DNA from: GWE2-51-13 sp942492825
GTDB taxonomy: Bacteria > Bacillota_I > Bacilli_A > Erysipelotrichales > Erysipelotrichaceae
Reading direction: 5' to 3'
Length of the DNA stretch: 64,000 nucleotides
Assembly (NCBI GenBank): GCA_942492825.1
Contig: OW818635.1
Coordinates: forward strand, 868,001 to 932,000
The notes under the pieces are model-generated. The model did not search any database. It was given only the letters and a program-made list of their open reading frames with translations, and was not told where the DNA came from. Shown here piece after piece: positions 17,426-25,299 of the stretch; positions within the stretch are counted from its first letter, which is position 1; each line of letters starts with the position of its first letter. Both the position numbers and the translations under genes were made by a program.

Positions 17426-17450
17426 AAACAGTTCCTTGCGGAACCGTTTT
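17426..17450 (-). terminator. Hairpin after 17450 gene
   Basis: A 9-bp stem with one G-U pair (AACGGTTCC-GCAA-GGAACTGTT) directly follows the stop codon on the minus strand. The T-run is poor in that direction and better on the plus strand. Confidence 0.55.
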
Positions 17451-18043
17451 TATTCTTTCGTTTTCATATCCTCGACTTCGTTAAGCCACGCATCGATGCC
17501 GTCTTGCATCCGCTCACCGACCAACGCGAATTGTTCGGAATGGCAAAAGACGGTCGAACGGCGCGAGCCGGATAATTTGATTTCATACAGGTTCTGCGCT
17601 TCTTTCGGATCGATACCGCGGATTTCGCCCCACAAGAAGGCTTCCCCGGCGGTACTGGATGTCAACATACCGGCAGCCGTGACTCCCGGTTTACGAGAGA
17701 AGATTCCAAACGTCAAGGTTAGAAAACGGATGGTCTTTCCTTGTTTGGTGTCGGAGTTCTTCGGCACAAAAGTCACACCGTTGGTATCCATGGTGATAAC
17801 CACATCATAGTTCCAACCGTAAATGTTGAAAACCGCAAGTAGAACAAGTACTTCGAGAAGTACGACGATACTGGCAACAATAATAAACTCAAACGGGAAA
17901 TTTAGAACGAAACTGATGGCCGCAAACAATAAAACGGTCGGCATTAAAACGCGCAGGGTGATTTGCGACAAAATCGTCGGTTGCATAATCGGTACGGATA
18001 TTTCCCAGCGAAGGGACTTCGGATTGGACGGATACGATTCCAT
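17450..18043 (-). CDS. Membrane protein with cytoplasmic beta-rich domain, unknown
   Basis: 197 residues. Two long membrane helices (about 30-50 and 52-74) precede a domain with alternating strands: YDVVITMDTNGVTFVP, KTIRFLTLTFGIF, FLWGEIRGIDPKEAQNLYEIKL and STVFCHSEQFALVGERM. The pattern resembles small PH-like/bPH2 domains on bacterial membrane proteins, but I cannot name the family. The ATG at 18043 is preceded by AAAGAGG. It stands alone, divergent from the AmmeMemoRadiSam genes. Confidence 0.65.
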   Translation of the reverse strand: MESYPSNPKSLRWEISVPIMQPTILSQITLRVLMPTVLLFAAISFVLNFPFEFIIVASIVVLLEVLVLLAVFNIYGWNYDVVITMDTNGVTFVPKNSDTKQGKTIRFLTLTFGIFSRKPGVTAAGMLTSSTAGEAFLWGEIRGIDPKEAQNLYEIKLSGSRRSTVFCHSEQFALVGERMQDGIDAWLNEVEDMKTKE

Positions 18044-18226
18044 GGTTTTTTCCTCTTTGATTCTTCATGTTTTATGTTATCCGAAATCAGGATTCGAATC
18101 AAGTGACAATCCGATTTCGCAGCCAGGTTTCATCGTCATTTTCCGCCAATCGTAAGAATATGGAAGAAAGATGCAAAAGTTGCGAAAGAGGATTATACTG
18201 AAAGTAGATCACAAGGAGGGTTTCTT

Positions 18227-19528
18227 ATGGGCGTTCTTGCCGCGTTTGTCCTTCCTCATCCCCCGATCGTCCTGCCTGAAATCGGACATGGGGAAGAAAT
18301 GAAAATCCAATCGACAACCGAGGGTTTTGAAACGATCGCAAAAATGATCGCGGATCTAAAACCATCGACGATCGTCATCGTCTCGCCGCATGCTGTGATG
18401 TTGCGAAACTCGTTTTATGTCTGCGATAATCCTCGTCAACGGGGCGACTTCAGTCATTTTATCGCACCGGACATCCGCTTCGAAGTTGAAACCGACACAA
18501 TGTTTGTGAAGAGGTTGATCCAAAACTGCGAACATGTCGAGCGTCTTGATATCGATGCCGGAATCCTTGATCACGGTGTTATGGTTCCCCTTTACTTTAT
18601 ACGTAAACAATGGTCGGAATTTAAGTTGGTACGTCTCGGAATATCGCATGCAGATTTTACGGATCATGTCGATTTGGGAAAAGCCATACGCAAAACCGCG
18701 GAGGATTTAGACGAAAACATCGTCTTTATCGCTAGCGGCGATCTCTCGCATCGATTGAAAAAAGATGGACCTTACGGTTTCGATGCGGATGGACCGAAGT
18801 TTGATACGGCGATCGTGGACATACTCTCGCAAGGAAACTTTACGGAGTTACGTAAGATCGATCCTGGTTTATGCGAAAATGCGGGAGAATGCGGCTTTCG
18901 GTCACTGGTAGTCCTTTCGGGCGTGCTTGACGGTGTGAAGGTCGAAGCAAAACTTCATTCTTATGAAGGTACATTTGGGGTCGGCTATGCCACCGCTTCC
19001 TTTTTACCGATAACCTTTGATCCGTATGTCCGTTTGGCACGTGAGACGATCGAAGCTTTTGTGAAACATAATGAAATCCTCCCCGTCGAACCTGACGTTC
19101 CGATCGAACTTACAAAACGAAGAGCCGGGGTGTTTGTATCCTTACATCGGCAAGGCCGTTTACGCGGATGCATCGGAACCATCCAACCGACCACCGCCAG
19201 TGTTGCGGATGAGATCATCCATAATGCGATCCAATCGTGTGCCCATGACCCTCGTTTTTATCCGGTTCGACCCGAAGAATTGTCCGATCTTGAAATCAGC
19301 GTCGACATTCTTTCCGATCCGCAACCGGTCAGCGAACATCGATTCTTGGATCCCAAACGCTTTGGGGTCATCGTCTCCCATGGTAATCGGAAAGGACTGC
19401 TTCTGCCGGACTTGGAGGGCGTCGATACTGTCGCTCAACAGTTGTCGATCGCATTGCGTAAGGCAGGCATCGATGACGACGAGAACTACACGATTTCGCG
19501 ATTCGAGGTGATCCGTCACCATGACTGA
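18227..19528 (+). CDS. AmmeMemoRadiSam fusion: extradiol-dioxygenase-like (system B) plus AMMECR1 domain (system A)
   Basis: A 433-residue natural fusion. The N-terminal half (1-260) is a LigB/MEMO1-type domain with VLPHPPIV, SPHAV, DHGVMVPL and IASGDLSHRL, whose histidines correspond to the metal-binding site of class III extradiol dioxygenases. The C-terminal half (about 265-433) is an AMMECR1 domain with the hallmark LRGCIGT. Genes for these two parts together with a radical SAM enzyme define the AmmeMemoRadiSam system, found widely but not tied to a known product. The radical SAM gene overlaps its end by 8 bases. AAGGAGG before the ATG supports the start. Confidence 0.93.
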   Translation: MGVLAAFVLPHPPIVLPEIGHGEEMKIQSTTEGFETIAKMIADLKPSTIVIVSPHAVMLRNSFYVCDNPRQRGDFSHFIAPDIRFEVETDTMFVKRLIQNCEHVERLDIDAGILDHGVMVPLYFIRKQWSEFKLVRLGISHADFTDHVDLGKAIRKTAEDLDENIVFIASGDLSHRLKKDGPYGFDADGPKFDTAIVDILSQGNFTELRKIDPGLCENAGECGFRSLVVLSGVLDGVKVEAKLHSYEGTFGVGYATASFLPITFDPYVRLARETIEAFVKHNEILPVEPDVPIELTKRRAGVFVSLHRQGRLRGCIGTIQPTTASVADEIIHNAIQSCAHDPRFYPVRPEELSDLEISVDILSDPQPVSEHRFLDPKRFGVIVSHGNRKGLLLPDLEGVDTVAQQLSIALRKAGIDDDENYTISRFEVIRHHD

Positions 19529-20345
19529 ATGTGAACTCTGCTTTCATCGCTGTCGTTTAATCGAAGGTCAGACGGGATTTTGTAAGGCACGCAAAAATAT
19601 CGAAGGAAAAATCATTCCGATCAACTATGCGAAAGTGACGTCGATTCACTTGGACCCGATCGAAAAGAAACCGTTGAAGAAGTTCTATCCCGGAAGCAAG
19701 ATCTTATCCATCGGCAGTTTCGGATGTAATCTACGATGTCCCTTTTGTCAGAACTTCACGATTTCCACGATGGATGAACATCAAGACGGGAAAATCGATC
19801 TCTCTCCCCAACAAGCCGTCACCATGGCCTTGTCGATGGTGGATCAAGGAAATATCGGAATTGCGTTCACGTACAACGAACCTTTGGTCTCCTACGAATA
19901 TGTCTATGATACATCGGTATTGGCGAAGCAAACCGGACTGAAGACCGTCGTTGTCACCAATGGTACGATCGAAGCCGCGCCCTTACGCAAACTTTTACCG
20001 TACATCGATGCCTTCAATATCGACTTGAAAGGTTTTACACAGACATTCTATGACAAACTCAACGGAAATCTCGAACAAGTCAAACGTACGATCGAAATCG
20101 CCAATGAAAGTTCGCATGTCGAAGTCACGACCTTGGTGATTCCGGGTGAGAACGACGACGATGAAACGATGGAGGCCTTGGCAAAGTGGTTGGCTTCCGT
20201 CAACCCCGGGATTCCATTACATCTTACCCGGTTTTTCCCCGCATATTTGTGGCGGGATAAACCGGCGACGCCGTTGGATACCTTGGATCGTTTGCGTGAG
20301 ATCGCTCTGAAGCATGTATCGACTGTGTATCTCGGTAATATTTAA
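19521..20345 (+). CDS. AmmeMemoRadiSam system radical SAM enzyme
   Basis: A 274-residue radical SAM protein. The [4Fe-4S] motif is CNLRCPFC near residue 70, after an N-terminal cysteine-rich segment CELCFHRCRL-N8-FCKARKN that may bind a second cluster. FGCNLRC, YNEPLVSYEY and VVVTNGTIE are typical of the pyruvate-formate-lyase-activase-like AmrS group. It is translated in overlap with the upstream LigB-AMMECR1 fusion, so the two act together. The reaction is not established. A terminator follows at 20354. Confidence 0.93.
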   Translation: MTECELCFHRCRLIEGQTGFCKARKNIEGKIIPINYAKVTSIHLDPIEKKPLKKFYPGSKILSIGSFGCNLRCPFCQNFTISTMDEHQDGKIDLSPQQAVTMALSMVDQGNIGIAFTYNEPLVSYEYVYDTSVLAKQTGLKTVVVTNGTIEAAPLRKLLPYIDAFNIDLKGFTQTFYDKLNGNLEQVKRTIEIANESSHVEVTTLVIPGENDDDETMEALAKWLASVNPGIPLHLTRFFPAYLWRDKPATPLDTLDRLREIALKHVSTVYLGNI

Positions 20346-20353
20346 CATAACTC

Positions 20354-20378
20354 AAAAAAAGGTCGATTTGACCTTTTT
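20354..20378. terminator. Bidirectional terminator between radical SAM gene and psuG
   Basis: AAAAAGGTC-GATTT-GACCTTTTT lies between two convergent stop codons, with A and T runs on both sides. Confidence 0.85.
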
Positions 20379-21300
20379 ACTTCGCGTTTAGTTTTGTTAG
20401 CTCGACTGCGATCTTACTCGCAACATCCGCATTATTGTATACCAGTTGGATATTCGCATCCAAGGAATCCCCGCCGGTCAATTCTTTGACTTTCGCCAAG
20501 AGAAACGGCGTCGATTCTTTGCCTTTTACACCTTGCGCTTCGGCTTGACGTAAGGCTTCTTCAATGGCACCGGTAATGACAGCCAAATCCATTGCATATT
20601 CCTCGGGAATCGGATTCGCCACGACGACACCGCCATGTAAATGTAGATCCCATTTCGCTTTGAGCGCTTGCGCTAAGACTTCCGGAGAATCGATACGGTA
20701 GTCGACCTTAAATCCGCTTTTACGTGTGTAGAAAGCCGGTAGTTCGTCGGTCTGATAACCGACCACCGGAACACCGTTGGTTTCCAAGTATTCCAAGGTC
20801 AACCCGATGTCCAAGATCGACTTCGCACCGGCACAGATGACCGCGACATCGGTTTGCGCAAGTTCCAACAGGTCCGCGGAGATATCGAAAGTTTCGGTCG
20901 CACCGCGATGGACCCCGCCGATCCCTCCGGTCGCAAAGATTTTTATACCTGTCATGGCAGCCAAGATCATCGTGGAAGCCACCGTCGTCGCTCCGTCCAG
21001 ACCTTGTGCGATCAGAAACGGAATGTCACGACGCGAACATTTGATAACATTCTTCGCCTGACCAAGGCGTTTGATTTCATCTTCCGAGAGTCCGACTTTC
21101 AAACGTCCATCCAGAATCGCAATCGTAGCGGGGATCGCCCCGTTCTTGCGAACGATCGCTTCAACATTCAACGCGGTTTCAACATTCTTCGGATACGGCA
21201 TCCCATGCGAGATGATGGTGGATTCCAACGCGACGACCGCTTGGTTGTTTTCTAAGGCTTGGCGTACTTCCGGTCGAATATCGAGATATTTTTCAAACAT
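20377..21300 (-). CDS. psuG: Pseudouridine-5'-phosphate glycosidase
   Basis: A 307-residue enzyme that cleaves pseudouridine 5'-phosphate to uracil and ribose 5-phosphate. Strong family blocks: VALESTIISHGMPYP, ATGGIGGVHRGA, DISADLLELA, VPVVGYQTDELPAFY and VVANPIPEEYAMD. It overlaps the upstream kinase gene by 8 bases; kinase then glycosidase is the standard two-step route that recycles pseudouridine from RNA turnover. Transcribed from the psuK promoter at 22428-22456. Confidence 0.95.
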   Translation of the reverse strand: MFEKYLDIRPEVRQALENNQAVVALESTIISHGMPYPKNVETALNVEAIVRKNGAIPATIAILDGRLKVGLSEDEIKRLGQAKNVIKCSRRDIPFLIAQGLDGATTVASTMILAAMTGIKIFATGGIGGVHRGATETFDISADLLELAQTDVAVICAGAKSILDIGLTLEYLETNGVPVVGYQTDELPAFYTRKSGFKVDYRIDSPEVLAQALKAKWDLHLHGGVVVANPIPEEYAMDLAVITGAIEEALRQAEAQGVKGKESTPFLLAKVKELTGGDSLDANIQLVYNNADVASKIAVELTKLNAK

Positions 21301-22387
21301 GTTTTTTCTCCTTGAGCTTCTCGCTCAGCGTAAGTTGGGATAAGCCGGGATTGATCGTATCTTCATGCGATAGGGCCATTGCGGCGCAAGCCATGGCGAT
21401 CTCCGAGGTTTCCGCGATGGTCTTTTCCTGCATATAGGCAAGGACCAATCCGGCCATAAAGGCATCCCCCGCCCCGGTCGCATTCGCAACCTGTACCGGT
21501 AAGGGATCGATCCTCAATGTATGACCTTGATCGCTCACAAACACGCCTTTCGGTCCTAAACTGATGAAGACACGCTTCACTCCGAATTCATGAAACACTT
21601 TCGAAGCTTCGATCAAATCCGCTTGATTTTGGATTTTAACTCCCGTTAAAATCTCGGCTTCGATGAGATTAGGCTTGATCGTATGGAAGGATCCGATCAA
21701 GGGTTTAACTTTCAAGGCTTTCGCGGTTGAAACCGGATCTAGGAAAAATACTGACTTATGGAAGGTCGTCACCAAAGTTTCGATCACTTCATAGGGAAGA
21801 TTGGCATCCAGCACGACCAAACGTGCGTTCTCGATCCATTGACGCTTCGATCGGATAAATTGGGAAGTCATACGGTCGATCGAGTCCATATGCGCGATGG
21901 CGACTTCCATATCCCCGCTTTGATTCAGGATACTGAGGTAGATGGAGGTCGATTCCCCTTTGAGAACCAAACTCTCGGACATATCCAAGCCGACCGATCT
22001 GGCTTCATCCAAGATCTTTTGGCCATACGGATCATCTCCGACCACGCTGACCAAACGTGTGTTGACACCCAAACGGGCGAGATTCTCGGCGATATTGCGT
22101 CCGACGCCACCCAACGAAATCTTAACTGTACCGATATTGGAATCACCCAGGATCAAGCGATCTTGGGGAAAACCTTGGATATCGATGTTACTTCCGCCGA
22201 TCACGACGACGTAAGGTTCTTCGTTGACGATGTATCCTTTACCTAAGATATACCCTTTCTTAAGAAGATTGGTGATATGGACCGCAACCGACGATCGCGT
22301 GATCCCTAAGGTATCCGCTAGTTCTTGTTGGGAGATGGTCGGTTGTCGTTTGAGGATCGTCAGGATTTCCTGTTCCCGTTGTGTCAT
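21293..22387 (-). CDS. psuK: Pseudouridine kinase with N-terminal winged HTH
   Basis: A 364-residue PfkB-family kinase. Residues 1-55 are a winged HTH (LKRQPTISQQELADTLGITR then SVAVHITNLLKKGYILGKGY), and the kinase has GGSNIDIQGF, GGVGRNIAENLARLG, VTGAGDAFMAG-like NATGAGDAFMAGL with the catalytic Asp. It phosphorylates pseudouridine for PsuG. The DNA-binding domain suggests that the enzyme regulates its own operon; the region just after the -10 contains two ATAAGCAA direct repeats that could be the operator. The ATG at 22387 follows AAAGGAG. Confidence 0.92.
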   Translation of the reverse strand: MTQREQEILTILKRQPTISQQELADTLGITRSSVAVHITNLLKKGYILGKGYIVNEEPYVVVIGGSNIDIQGFPQDRLILGDSNIGTVKISLGGVGRNIAENLARLGVNTRLVSVVGDDPYGQKILDEARSVGLDMSESLVLKGESTSIYLSILNQSGDMEVAIAHMDSIDRMTSQFIRSKRQWIENARLVVLDANLPYEVIETLVTTFHKSVFFLDPVSTAKALKVKPLIGSFHTIKPNLIEAEILTGVKIQNQADLIEASKVFHEFGVKRVFISLGPKGVFVSDQGHTLRIDPLPVQVANATGAGDAFMAGLVLAYMQEKTIAETSEIAMACAAMALSHEDTINPGLSQLTLSEKLKEKKHV

Positions 22388-22401
22388 AGTTCTCCTTTAC
22401 T

Positions 22402-22456
22402 TTTGCTTATGTTGTAATCTATTGCTTATTATAGTTAGCATCACGTAAATTGTCAA
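22402..22456 (-). promoter_or_regulatory. psuK promoter with direct repeats
   Basis: TTGACA (22451-22456), a 17-bp spacer and TATAAT (22428-22433) match the consensus perfectly. Just downstream, ATAAGCAA occurs twice with a 20-bp period (about 22423-22430 and 22403-22410), placed to block transcription if bound. PsuK's own HTH is the likely ligand; that is inference. Confidence 0.75.
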
Positions 22457-22473
22457 CGAAAACGTTTAAACGC

Positions 22474-22497
22474 AAAAAAAAATGTCCGAAGACATTT
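22474..22497 (-). terminator. Terminator after nitroreductase gene
   Basis: On the minus strand AAATGTC-TTCG-GACATTT is followed by a run of T, directly after the stop at 22502. Confidence 0.9.
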
Positions 22498-22501
22498 TTG
22501 A

Positions 22502-23101
22502 TTAAGCCTGGATAAGCAGTCTTCCTTCAAGCGGAGCGAACTGTTTCTCACCGGCATCGGCGACTTTGTTTCCGATCGGCATCTGCGCAACCAATTTCCA
22601 ATCGGAAGGAATGTCGAACGCGGCTTTGACATCGGCTTCGATCAGTTCGTTATAGTGTTGGAGCGAACCGCTGACGTTGAGGGTTGTCAATCCTGTCCAG
22701 ACGACATATTGAAGCATACCGTTCGCTTCTGTCGCCCAAATCGGAAAGTTGTGCGCATAGAGCGGGAAAGCTTCCTGTAATCCTTTGACGATGGATTCGT
22801 CATTGAAGAACAAGACGGTACCATACGCAGCCGCAAACGAATTGATCTTTTCGTCCGTCGGCGCAAAGGCTTCCGCCGGAACGACTTTACGCAACGCTTC
22901 TTTGGTAATCGACCATAAACGATCGTGTTTTTCATTCAGTAACAAGACGACCCTGCCGCTTTGGGAATTGAACGCGGAAGGTGTGTTCAAGACAGCTTCG
23001 GATAATACGTTTTGGATCGCTTCATCGGAAACCTTGATTTCCTTATTTAGCGCATAGACGGAACGTCTTGCTTTTAAGACATCGAAGAATTCGTTTTTCA
23101 T
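22502..23101 (-). CDS. Nitroreductase-family FMN oxidoreductase
   Basis: A 199-residue FMN-dependent NAD(P)H oxidoreductase. The start at 23101 is preceded by AAGGAG; upstream in-frame codons include that site and are unlikely coding. The FMN phosphate-binding ARRSVYALN, the TPSAFNSQSGRVVLL segment and WKLVAQMPIGN near the end are characteristic of the Frm2/HBN1-like group of small nitroreductases. The physiological substrate is unknown; nitro compounds, quinones or lipid-related targets are known for relatives. Monocistronic. Confidence 0.88.
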   Translation of the reverse strand: MKNEFFDVLKARRSVYALNKEIKVSDEAIQNVLSEAVLNTPSAFNSQSGRVVLLLNEKHDRLWSITKEALRKVVPAEAFAPTDEKINSFAAAYGTVLFFNDESIVKGLQEAFPLYAHNFPIWATEANGMLQYVVWTGLTTLNVSGSLQHYNELIEADVKAAFDIPSDWKLVAQMPIGNKVADAGEKQFAPLEGRLLIQA

Positions 23102-23223
23102 GGTGGGCTCCTTCATCACTTGTGGATGTTTACCTGCTTATTTTTTATAAGCAAGTATATTATTACATGTACCCTTTCCACCAACAAGCAATATGACCAT
23201 CAAAAAAGTGAAGCAAAAAGAAC

Positions 23224-23427
23224 AAAAAAAGAGCCGCCAACTTCGGCGGCTGATTCCTATGAAACAATTCTCTACCTAACCTATTCACGAATCGTAGTCG
23301 GAAACGAACAGATTCACTCTATTCACATCTCTAAATACGACAAGTAAGAACGATGCAAGGCAATCATCAAGCTACGTCTGTCTTCGCTACACTGCGGTGA
23401 AGAAGAAACGATGCTATCCAACTACAC
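23224..23427 (-). ncRNA. Candidate small RNA, orphan promoter-terminator unit
   Basis: The 403-bp gap 23102-23504 has no credible gene, yet on the minus strand it holds a near-consensus promoter (23433-23461) and, about 180-200 bases later, a strong terminator (AGCCGCC-N6-GGCGGCT then seven T, 23224-23251). The predicted transcript contains several local hairpins, including GATG-N9-CATC and CTTC-N13-GAAG, and two similar stretches starting GCATCGTT. The length is in the range of 6S RNA, but I could not draw its long closing stem, so no family is assigned. Short ORFs in it lack a ribosome site. Confidence 0.6.
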
Positions 23428-23432
23428 CCTCA

Positions 23433-23461
23433 TGATAGCACCGTGGTCGATCGAAGTCAAA
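23433..23461 (-). promoter_or_regulatory. Promoter of candidate small RNA
   Basis: TTGACT (23456-23461), 17-bp spacer, TATCAT (23433-23438). No ORF with a ribosome site follows. Confidence 0.65.
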
Positions 23462-23504
23462 TTTCCAAGATGAAACTTTCGAGGTTGAATCGGATCGTAA
23501 AAAA

Positions 23505-24353
23505 TTATTCGACGTTACGATAGAACGAAACTTCGTCCTGCGTTTGTTCCTTATAGAGTACAAACGCGAAAGTCATCATCAGAACAGATCCGACCGCCGC
23601 GACCGCACTGCTCAGCAACGGACCGACAAGTGGAACTGCCACAAATCCCCCTGCGATACCGGTAAGGATAGCAAGCGAAATCTGAATCAACAAGGTAACG
23701 CCAACGATCTTCCAGAAGCATTTCCCGACCAATGTGAATGAACGTTTGACGGCCGCAAACAAGGTATAGTCCTCCAGGACCATCGCCGCAAACCAGAAGG
23801 TAAGGAAGACGCCGATGACCATCAAGGTGATCATAAAGAACAACGTACCGAAGAGAAGAACCCCGAGGTTGATCGAATTTCCGCTGAATACCACAATCAT
23901 CAGAATCAAGAAATATACTAAAGCGATGATCCCGATACTAATACCAAATAGAATCAAACCGAGGACATGTTTTAGGTACGTGATGATATTCTCGCTGAGT
24001 GACATCGCAAATTCGCCAAACCCCGCCGGTTGGTCTTCCAATACGCGACGAAGCAGACCCGCAGTCATCGGTACCGCCGCGAAATTCAGGATCGTGGAAA
24101 GGATTCCCCCGGTCCCGACTCCGGTCTTGATTTCCGCAAACAACTCACTCAAAGCCTCTGAATTCTGTGCGTAATATTGGTAATTATCGGAAAATTCCCT
24201 TAAAATCTCCGCTACGTTATTGGTGTTGGTACGCACCAACAGCGCAGGTATCAAAAGTGCTAAGAACGTCGGAATCAGAATCATCCAGTGTTTGCGAAGC
24301 AAATCGATCGCTTTACTTAAAGTGTTCATTTTCTTGTTTTGCCGAAACGGCAT
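23505..24353 (-). CDS. Polytopic membrane protein, unknown (six helices)
   Basis: 282 residues with about six membrane helices: near 20-40, 85-100, 130-160, 165-195, 220-240 and 250-275. The loop GVFLTFWFAAMVLEDYTLF followed by AAVKRSFTLVGKCFWKIVGV resembles DUF4013/glycerophosphoryl-diester-phosphodiesterase-type membrane domains, in which an amphipathic VKRSF...K segment precedes the last helices. I am not confident in a family name. The start at 24353 follows AAAGGGG closely; an inner ATG at 24329 has no clear site. No operon partner. Confidence 0.7.
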   Translation of the reverse strand: MPFRQNKKMNTLSKAIDLLRKHWMILIPTFLALLIPALLVRTNTNNVAEILREFSDNYQYYAQNSEALSELFAEIKTGVGTGGILSTILNFAAVPMTAGLLRRVLEDQPAGFGEFAMSLSENIITYLKHVLGLILFGISIGIIALVYFLILMIVVFSGNSINLGVLLFGTLFFMITLMVIGVFLTFWFAAMVLEDYTLFAAVKRSFTLVGKCFWKIVGVTLLIQISLAILTGIAGGFVAVPLVGPLLSSAVAAVGSVLMMTFAFVLYKEQTQDEVSFYRNVE

Positions 24354-24417
24354 TTCCCCTTTATTTCACGGTATCATATTCCCTTTATCTATTCAATAAA
24401 CAATCCGATTTCGCCGT

Positions 24418-25104
24418 TTATTTCGATTCAAAGCGACGTTTGTATTCTTCAAGAATCGCGACTCCGCTGCTGGTTCCGATACGTTCCGCCCCAGCGTCTA
24501 CCATCGCCAAAAATGAGTCAAGATCCCGAATCCCGCCGGCGGCTTTGACTTTGACAAGATCGCCGACCGTTTCTTTCATCAGTTTGACATCCTCAAGTGT
24601 CGCCCCGCTTGGGGCAAACCCCGTGGACGTCTTCACGAAATCCGGTTTGATTTTCTTGGCGATCCGACATACCGCGACGATTTCGTCCTGTGTCAGATAT
24701 GCGTTCTCCAAGATCACTTTACAGAGGACCTGATGTTTCCGACAACTGTGGACGATCCGTTCCATTTCCTGTTCGATATAAGCCAAATTTCCGCGTTTGA
24801 CTTCACCGACGTTAAGGACATAGTCGATCTCGTCCGCACCGTTTTTAATGGCGTCCAACGTTTCGAATACTTTCGCATCGATCGTCGTTTGGCCTAAGGG
24901 AAATCCGATTGCCGCACCGACATGGACATCGCAATCGCTTAGATACTCGGCGAGTTCTTTGACGGGATACGAGTTGATCGCGATCATCGCGAAATGATGT
25001 TCGCGACATTCATCCGCAACCTTTTTGATATCCTCCATCGTCGCGAAGGGTTTTAAGATCGTGTGATCGATATAGGCTGCGATCGGTTTATTTAGTGGTT
25101 TCAT
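24418..25104 (-). CDS. deoC: Deoxyribose-phosphate aldolase
   Basis: A 228-residue TIM-barrel class I aldolase that splits 2-deoxyribose 5-phosphate into glyceraldehyde 3-phosphate and acetaldehyde, in nucleoside catabolism. The Schiff-base lysine lies in DFVKTSTGFAPSGAT and the second active lysine in VKVKAAGGIRD; the N-terminal IDHTILKPFAT is typical. The start at 25104 is set by AAGGAG seven bases upstream. It is not with deoD or pdp genes here but divergent from the TCA operon. Confidence 0.95.
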   Translation of the reverse strand: MKPLNKPIAAYIDHTILKPFATMEDIKKVADECREHHFAMIAINSYPVKELAEYLSDCDVHVGAAIGFPLGQTTIDAKVFETLDAIKNGADEIDYVLNVGEVKRGNLAYIEQEMERIVHSCRKHQVLCKVILENAYLTQDEIVAVCRIAKKIKPDFVKTSTGFAPSGATLEDVKLMKETVGDLVKVKAAGGIRDLDSFLAMVDAGAERIGTSSGVAILEEYKRRFESK

Positions 25105-25227
25105 GATGTTGCTCCTTGTTGCTTCTATTTTACACCGTATTCGGACTTCGTGAAACCCATCGCATGTTCGGATAGATCGTAGATCGAATGGTTTCGCCAT
25201 TATACAGAAAACAGAGGACTGTTTTCA

Positions 25228-25256
25228 TTGCTTTACATTCCCCTTTCATATACAAT
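25228..25256 (+). promoter_or_regulatory. Likely promoter of citrate/2-oxoglutarate operon
   Basis: TTGCTT (25228-25233), 17-bp spacer, TACAAT (25251-25256), 43 bases before the aconitase start. The -35 is imperfect. Confidence 0.5.
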
Positions 25257-25299
25257 AAGAGATATTTTAGACGATAATACCATCCAAAAGGAGAACACC

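Noticed and set aside
18091..18120. GATTCGAATC resembling a tRNA T-arm
   Set aside because: No acceptor, D or anticodon stem could be formed around it.
23120..23347. 75-residue plus-strand ORF inside the orphan RNA region
   Set aside because: No ribosome site, runs through the strong minus-strand terminator hairpin, no family resemblance.
24167..24733. 188-residue plus-strand ORF
   Set aside because: Lies opposite deoC and the membrane protein gene; composition is that of a mirror frame of CG-rich coding DNA.
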